NCBI GenBank assembly: GCA_033065855.1
Contig: JAVXUO010000058.1
Location: forward strand, 28,503 to 92,502
Direction: 5' to 3'
DNA: 64,000 bases
Source of the DNA: Escallonia rubra
Lineage: Eukaryota > Streptophyta > Magnoliopsida > Escalloniales > Escalloniaceae
This document shows positions 13,101 through 22,100 of this stretch, in pieces. Made by a program: the position numbers and the translations under genes. Within the stretch, counting starts at the first letter, position 1, and each line of letters begins with the position of its first letter. Under the pieces are notes generated by a model. It worked only from the letters and a program-made list of their open reading frames with translations, made no database searches and was not told where the DNA came from.

Positions 13101-16100
13101 GGGTTAATTTCTGGCGGGTAGTCATTTTTGCTACCCGTACCCGCGTTTTAGGCAGCGGGCCGGGTCTACCCGCAGGTACAGGTCAAATTTTGCCAGGTCT
13201 AATGGTGAGTTCGGTTGGAGGAAAATGGAGGGGTAAATCAGAAAATATGTGAAAAGTTATGGGTATGGGCTTGCTCATAGCTGAAAAGGATGCAGAAATA
13301 CCACACCCATATTTTACTGCAGCCCTTGCTTTGGCAAAAGCCGAGAATGCTTTTGTAATATAGCGTCATCCCACAATATGATATTGGAGTCTTGTTTTCA
13401 GTCATCTTATTTGTGCAGCGCATCTAGTTACCCAAAATTCTGAATGAATAAACATAGCTGCCTCTCTGTCGTATGTAAACTTTTTAAAGATTGCACAATG
13501 GTACATAATCACTTCTCCACATATTCCAACCTGCTCTTGTTCTATGGTAATTTTTGTATTTTTATGAGTCTTATTCCACGAATAACGTCTTCATCTGGGA
13601 AACCAAATGCAATGCTTCTGAGGTTGCTTCCCCATCTATGCTTGCTTTTTCTCGTTCCTCCTTAAGTTTTACTGTACTCTCATGCTTAGTCCTGATAACC
13701 TATAGCCCATGTATTTCAGAGAAATTTCTTAGAGAGCCTTGTTTATCATAGTTTATGTAAGTATTGCGTAACAATACTGATAATTTTTTCTAAGTTCACG
13801 TTTTTTTCTGGCTTTTTTTAATGCCGTTGCATCCCACAAGCCAATTTTGTTGCTTAACAGATTCCTAGAAGCAATGTTACAAGCTGTAAGGCCATATTAT
13901 ACATGTTCTAAAGAATTTACTTCCTCAGGTCAGCCCATTCAAATAAAGGAAAATGCAATCTGTTCAGTGGAGACGGTTTATTTAAAACACACATTTAAAT
14001 TACACTAAACAATTCCAGTTTCGTGGCACGTGGTTGAGAAAGTAAATGACACTTTGATGCAACACAATATGCGTGGTAGTCGTTAGTTATTTATTATTTT
14101 GTTCAAGGATACGTTAGCACTTAAGTCGTTTTATGTTTCTTTCCGTTCAAGTTGTCTTAGGGGTTCTTTTCATAGACTAGGATATAAAGTTTATTTGTTA
14201 AGAAGATATGGATATACTGGAATTGGAATAAGCCTCGGGAATCGAGTATCTCATTTCTTTCTTGCTCTTCCCATTCCCTTTCTTCCCCTTACTTCCTTTA
14301 CTTCTATCTGTGCCTTATCACACTTCCATAAAAACAACCATATATTCATGCCTGGAAATACGTCTTGGATTATAATTATTAAATTGGAAGGGTCGCTGAA
14401 TTTTTTGTGTGGTTTTCATTTCCCGACTGTGATCTGGTGTTTGGATTTTTCAGCGCTCAAGCGGCTCATCTTATATCAGTTCAGAGACTGGAAACCTGGT
14501 ATGTTTTTTTTCGAGTATCTTAAGTTTCTGGCTGGCCGGTTGACAGAAAAATGAGCAATATTACAACTCTTTGCAATTGTGTTATGGCTGGAACCTTAAA
14601 TCTCTATTGCAATTGTATTTCGACATACAATGTATAAGTTTCTTAGATACTTCTTTGTTTATCAAAATTTCTTTTGCTTGTCCAGTTTGTGTTCTTAACA
14701 GGAGGAATCGTTTTCCTAACACTTATTGTGAATGGATCAACTACACAGTTTGTTTTGCATATGCTAGATATGGATAAGCTGTCCTCAGCTAAGGTAAAAT
14801 TTTTATGATCCCTCGAACCCTTGTACATCACAGGTCCAATAATTTTTTACAGGAAGCGAATGATTTATAAGTTTCTTCTTTCTCCCTCCGTAAAAATTTT
14901 CCATTTTCTTTTCCTGCTTTCTTCATAAGCAGTCCCAGCCTTCCCATCACCGTCTTTCACCGCCTCCATCGTTGCCGCCGGACCATTATGACCATCAACA
15001 TCTGCCACCGTGAAAGTGTTTAAACATGGAGACCCGAAACAAATAGACTGAATGCGTGTGCGGTGTGTCTTGACAGAGAAAAAATGAGTGGATTAACAGA
15101 TTGCCTCGTCGCGTCGCTGTTGACATCGTCAGATTCTTCAGGCAGAGATCTTTGTAATTCCGATCTGTAAAATTGGTATTGACGAATCACATCTGTGCGA
15201 CTCAGACCGTCGTTGTCTTGACATTGAGGTCTATGCAATTGTTGTTAGCTTAACCTCCACCGTCACAATTCTGCCTCCGATTTTTCTTTCCACCCAATCC
15301 ATGGCGGAGAGCCCTGGAAATATCATTGTTTTGACCTGCGAAGACTTCAGATGATGATTTGGTGGTGTGATGAACAGTGGAGATGATAAAGATATAATGT
15401 GGCTGTAATTTGTTGTGTTTGGCTGTATTGCTGCGGATGGTGGTCCTGGTGGATATCGGTGGTATAAGTGCTACAAACTTGGTTATGCTTTACATCTAAC
15501 AAAATTCGAGGGTGATTGAACAAAAGAAATGAAACGGAAATGAATGTTTTGTTCCCATATTCCTGTTTATTTGGGCCAAAACTTGTAACCAGTTACCACA
15601 CATTTTTTCCCCTTCGTCTTTTTCTCCTGAAAAAGTAAAACAGAACCACAAAAAAAGAATAGTTTCCGGCCGGCACCTCTGGCGAGCTTCAAATATAACT
15701 ATTGCATCTGTGTGTGTGTGTGTGTGTGTAATTTACTCTATTTTTGTTTGCATCTTAGTTATTGTTTATGCATCAAGCTATTGGGAAATCATACATGTGC
15801 TATACATGAATCTCTCAAAAAGTGGCGAGGATATTGTTACTATTTGAACTAAGCCCACTTTATGAGTAACCGAAGCTTCCTACTTTTTGTTTCCATTTCT
15901 TGTTTTAAAAATTCTTGTTACCATAACCTCTCATTCTTTTCCCTCTCCCTATTGGTAAAAGTGCTACACCATCCTACTAAACATAAATTAGGAAATGTAG
16001 TTTACTCCCTTCTTCCCTTTTGGTGACAGAGGCGAATATTGGAGTACACAAAGTATGAAATGTTGAGCAAAGCGCTAGAAGCATTTGGTGATCTTGGAGA

Positions 16101-19100
16101 GGACGAGGAACTAGGACCTGCTGACTGGGATACTGTTAAAAAGTATATTGCATGCCTAAATGATATCGAAGGAGAGCGCTTGCACCCTCACACTGTTTCT
16201 GGGAGTGATAATAACCTGGACCCAATGAATTTAAAGGATATTCGCATTCGCTTTCTGAATGGTAAGCATTCCTTTTTATGCATTCTTTTGGTGCTACAAT
16301 CTTTTGTATGATGCCTTTGTTTCTTATTCATTGTGGTCTAAAATGGTAGAGCTAAGACCCTTGCATTAAGGAGTTCTTGTTGTATCACAAGATTATTAGG
16401 CGTAGCTTCAGCCAAAGGTTCCAGTAGGAAGCTTCCATGGCGGTATCCACGTTCTGTGCTGGTCTCGGCTGATACACAAGTTAATCTAGTTAGAGGCTTC
16501 AATATGTTTATTATGAGAACACGATCAAGTAACTACATTATGTTGCTTGAACTTCGTTTGATAGTTAGGTGGGAATGTGCTTGTATACGGTGGATTCATC
16601 TAATTTTCTTGTCTATGGAATGTTAAGCTGACATCATACTAAAAGTTTAAATTGTTAGAGAATGGGCTCAACAATGCTATCGTGCTCAACAATCCCCCTC
16701 ACGTGAAAGCCCCCTGTAGATAAACAAATCAACATACACCAAAACCAAGTGTACTAGTACTTAGAGTGGAAATTGAACTATTCTGGAAGGGGGGAACAAA
16801 CTTGCAAGTGCAAAGAATCGAACCGGAGACCTTGCACAACAAGAGTTCTGATGCCATTAAAGATATTAATTAATTGCTCTAAAAGGCTAGATCAGTGTAC
16901 GATCTGCCAGAATCAGTTTGGCTAGATCGGTTCATAATCTGCTTGAATTAGAAGCCATTTGGGATTGATTCTTAGAAGTGGATTAAAATTAAATCAGAAT
17001 CAGTTTGGCTAGATCGGTTCATAATCTGCTTGAATTAGAAGCCATTTGGGATTGATTCTTAGAAGTGGATTAAAATTAAATCAGAATCAGTTTCTAAAAT
17101 CAGCTTTAATCTATTTTAAGCATAACAGATTAAAAGTTGTTGAAGGTGTTTGGATAGAAAGAGATTAAAGTAGGTTTAGTGTGACAAAATTACCATATAG
17201 TGTATTCAAATTGAAAGGGACCACTTAATGTCTTTTATATGTGAGGATATTTTGGCAATTCCCAAGGTCAAACCTGATTCCCCAAAACTGATTAAATCTT
17301 AATCCAAGAAAACGGGTTCTATGGATTTAATCAGCCTTTGAGCACATTGGAACAAATTTAATCACTTTACTTTTTGTTGCCAAACACTTCAACCCTGATT
17401 TAATATGGATTTAATTAGGTTTGATCATTCTAGAATCAATCCCAAACACTCTCTTAGTCTATGATCTGCTAGAATCACAAAAATATGTTTCCTTGAATAG
17501 TTCCACATATTAAACTCTAGGATCTCATTTTTATATGTGTTGTCTGTGATACTGAGTTTCATAAGTTTAGTTCTAGCCTGTATACATGTACATGCACAAG
17601 AGGGAGGAGAGAGAATAAAATATACGTTTGCCTCACATTTCTATTGTTCACTTGTTCCAGTCTTGAGGTTGACATGGAATATGGTAGATGTTTTCTGTAA
17701 AGCACATTATCCGTATATACTAATCAGGAAACAGAAATATAAGCTAGTGTTCCAATAATGTAAATTCCAACTGCGAACGCTTTGTTGCTACTATAAGAGT
17801 TGCTTTCGATTTAAGGTGTTCAAGCAGCTTATTGGGGGATGCTTGACGAGGGAAGGATCACGCAAACTACAGCAAATATATTGATGCAATCTGTGGATGA
17901 AGCACTTGACTCGGTATCACACCAGCCTTTGTGTGACTGGAACGGTCTAAAAGATAATGTCAACTTTCCGAATTACTACAAGTTACTCCAAACTAGCATT
18001 TTTCCCCGGAAGCTTGTGTCATATTTTACTGTTGAAAGGTTGGAATCTGCATGTTACATATGTGCTGCATTTCTTCGCGCACATAGAGCTGCACAGCGGC
18101 AACTACATGATTTTATTGGTAAGAATTTCTTATGGTGATCCTGGACATTGTAGGTAGACCCTTTCTTTCATGGTCTTTGATCTTGGGTTATTCTCCATTC
18201 TGTCTGCCGTTCTGATTTAGTTTTTTTTCTTTGGCTTCTTTCACCATCTAGAAATGCATAAATTCTGGCAAAATTTGAACAATTCTGGTTGTACATTGGC
18301 AAATATTTAACCCTTCGGGATGGATGGCAAGGAAAATTATTGCATTTACTTAAGCATCATATGATCTGTGGGCTTGTGGTTATGAGAAGATACCATTCTG
18401 CAGTTGTTTTTTTTCTTCCTTCCCTTTAGTGGGGGTTGCCCTCTTTTACTCTTTGAGCTACCCCTGAATGGTGGTTGTTTGGAGACCGTTTCCTCCCTGT
18501 TCTTTTTCTGCCTGCCTTAGCGGCTTCCCAAATATATGACTGCATAGTTCTAAGCCTTGTTATATAGACTCGTCAGAATGCATTACATACCCGTCAGACA
18601 CTGCACCTAGACTGTGCGGCGTGTCCAACGCTTCCCATCCGCTGCGAGGTTCCAGGGAGGGAGCGTCCAAAGCATAGAAGGTTTTGGGGTGGACAAACCT
18701 TCAACTGGTAAAGACCCAATGTTAACTGAGAAACCGATATGAATATCCAATGTCACTAAGAACTGGGTGCTAGGCTATATTCACGTCACTGAAATAGGAG
18801 ACCTTCAAGTAAGAAAGTGCCATCAATATCCAATGTGATTAGTCGTAGGAATTGAACAAACCTGAGCTTATAGGCACGGAGTAAGACCTAACATTTCTAG
18901 TGAGTCCATCTAACTAGTTTGTAAGAGATCGAATGCAACCCAATATGTGGTGAGACGTTGACTGAAAGTAAGATCTTGTTCACTCTTATTTATGGGTTAA
19001 TCAACACGAGAACTACGCTGTTTATATATTTTTAATCTTTTGCAAAGTTTGTCAAGAGTTAACTTTAGAAAAATTCTGGAATTCTCATTCACCCATAAGG

Positions 19101-22100
19101 GTGAAGGATAAAAAGAAGCGTTTTGTCTAGTTCAGCTTGGAAACCACCCCTACCAACTGATATTGGTTGGCAAAATAATCCCCGCTCCCCCACACTTTAT
19201 TTTTGGTACAACCCCTACACTTTATATCATGTTTCACCCATCTGTGAAAGAATGAACGCAGTTATAGTAGCAACAATATAAGCATACGTTCTAGATGTGC
19301 TTTGTATGTAATTAGAGAAATGCTAGTTTTCTTGGGACTCAGTATTTGTTATAACAAGATATATCTTTGTACTGACAGCTTACTTTGCTCATTATAATTA
19401 GTTCAATTGTCACTTCAGGTGATAGTGAAGTTGCATCCATCGTTATCAATGAAAGTGAGGTACAGGGAGTGGAAGCAAAGAAGTTCCTAGAAGATGTTCG
19501 TGTTACATTTCCTCAGGTTTGTGAGGGTTTCCACATGCATCGTTTCCAGATGACATTGTATGCTAATACGTTTCAGAGCTTGTAGACAGGATTCCTGCGA
19601 AGCTTAACAGTCTATGTGAATAAATTCTCACTCCGTGCTTTATTGTTGAAAGAACACATCATCTATAGAAGGGAGCTATCTGGAATGATATCCTGGTTTA
19701 AATATTTTCAGGTTTTACGTGTTGTCAAAACAAGGCAGGTTACTTATTCGGTGCTGAATCATTTGATTGATTATGTTCAAAATCTTGAGAAGGTTGGGTT
19801 GCTCGAAGAAAAAGAGATGGTACATCTACATGATGCTGTCCAGGTATCAGAGGCCATTGAGAAACATTTGCCACTCATCCTTATGTATTAGCATGCACAG
19901 TTTTGTTCCACTCTGACGCTTGTGTGGGGATGAATGCAGACTGACTTGAAGAAGCTCCTCCGGAATCCACCTATAGTAAAGATCCCAAAAATACGTGATC
20001 TGATTAGTGTCAACCCTTTTTTGGGAGCTCTTCCTTCTGCAATGCGCGAGCCACTTGTTGGCTCTACCAAAGAGGCAATGAAACTACGTGGCGTGACTCT
20101 TTATAGAGAGGGATCTAAGCCAAATGGCATCTGGCTTATTTCTAATGGAGTGGTAAAGGTAATTTTGTACTCAACTTACTACGAGCCCGAGAGACATTTA
20201 TTGAATATTCAAGTGTTTGACTTATCTTACTGTAGTCATTGACATAAGAACGTATTTATGGCAGTGGGAAATGAAATGTACACAAAATTGGCACTCGTTG
20301 CACCCGACATTTACCCACGGAAGTACTCTGGGCCTATATGAAGTACTGACTGGAAAGCCTTACGTTTGTGACATTATCACGGATTCTGTTGTTCTTTGTT
20401 TCTTCGTGGAAGCTGAAAAGATACTTGCTGTGCTCAGATCTGATCCTGCAGTCGAAGATTTCTTATGGCAGGTTTGATGATACTGGGGCTTAAGTTGTTT
20501 TTCCTGGTTTGTTGTTAGAAGTACACGTACTCCCAATGCATGCCTACCCTATTATTGTTGTTTTGGCTTCTAACTTGTAAACTTAGCAGGGCTAAATGCT
20601 TAGCGCACTATAAAAAAGGTCTTGAAATCTGTTATGAGGCTGTATGTTAAATCGTATTGAATCATGGCCTACCATGTATGATACGGAAGTAATGCATCAC
20701 TATATGTCCCTTGCATCACTATATGTCCCTTATTTCTACAGGAAAGCGTTATCATCCTTGCTAAACTCCTGCTTCCTCAAATTTTTGAGAAAATGGCAAT
20801 GCAAGACCTGAGAGTTCTTGTCGCAGAAAGGTCAACAATGAGTACATATTTAAGAGGGGAAACTTTTGAACTACCGCATCATTTTATCGGTTTCTTATTA
20901 GAAGGGTTTATTAGAACCCAAGGAATCCAAGAAGAAATGGTAACATCACCGGCGGCGTTATTACCTGCATCTGGGGATCTAAGTTTCCTAGGATCAGAAA
21001 CTTCAGGTATACATAATTAAAATCTAATGTGAAGTGGTGACGTGTCATCTATGTTTACTTATTCTTCACCATGCTCTCTCTATTTCTGATAATTGCTGAA
21101 CATCATGACAAAAAAGGGAGGTTTGCAATATCCAACTTTACCAAGTCGAGATACATTTGTTATTGCATATAGTGTACTTCCACAACATTTGCTTCAATCC
21201 ATCCAATTGAAATTACGCAATGTTTGAATATAAATTTTCTTGTAGTTGGTTCTTTGTTTGCTAGAGAGGATGTAGCTCATCATATTCTGCATTGTCCAGT
21301 CAAGAGAAGTGTGATTCATGCTACGCGGGAGTATTTCATAGCCCAAGAAAAACCTTTATTGCTATTTCATTTTCTTTTTGCATTTTTCACTTTTACTGGT
21401 TCTGTAATCCCCAAAACGAAAACTTTACTGGCATTTTTCATTATATGGCTGAAGCAGATCTCTCAGCCTATCAGATGGTCAGACAACTTGGTGCCCATTA
21501 CAAGTTCATTTTTTGTTTCTTACATTTGTTACATTGTCACGGATTCTCTTTTACTTCTAGACGTAAAGAGATAATCATAAACCTTGTTCTCCTTTACTCT
21601 TCAACCGTTTGTAGAAACCAGCTTTGTATTGGTCTAGATGCTATACTAGTGGTGCTGATAATTCTTCATTTAGGATAAAACATTTCATTGACATCAGTGC
21701 CAAAATCAGATGCTCCACAAGTTATAACGATTGTTTATCTAGGAAAGATTCAAACAGTTTGCCACGACCCATTTTTCTCATTATCAAGCATCTTGGCCAA
21801 AGGCTGTAAAGGCTTTAGGACCAACAATAACCATAAAAGAAAAACAATTTGTTCGTGTTTGTGTTTTTGTTGTAGTTTGTAAGCTCACCCTCTTTATCAT
21901 CTATTCTATTCTGCAATTTCTTTTTAATTTTGGTTATATCATGTCTCAATATCAAGTATACCTTAATCAGCACTAAATAGGCAACTAAATGATGTCTTAA
22001 CATATTCTCTTTTTCACTTGTGACAGACAGATCAATTTATGCTCTTCATTAGATGCACTAGTTCAAAATGTTCAATATATTCGGGGATGATTTGAAACAA

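Noticed and set aside
14099-14554. A 151-codon open frame on the plus strand
   Set aside because: It lies in an SOS1 intron and overlaps the true 45-nt exon in the wrong frame; no recognisable domain.
16640-16880. Possible remnant of a TRIM or SINE (CCCCCTCACGTG, GAATCGAACC, TGATGCCATT)
   Set aside because: The words are suggestive of LTR/tRNA-like ends, but no matching second terminus or target copy could be found.
21224-21574. A 116-codon frame with hydrophobic stretches in an SOS1 intron
   Set aside because: Lies fully between splice sites that join in phase; hydrophobicity comes from T-rich intron DNA. A vague resemblance to a zf-RVT tail was too weak to keep.
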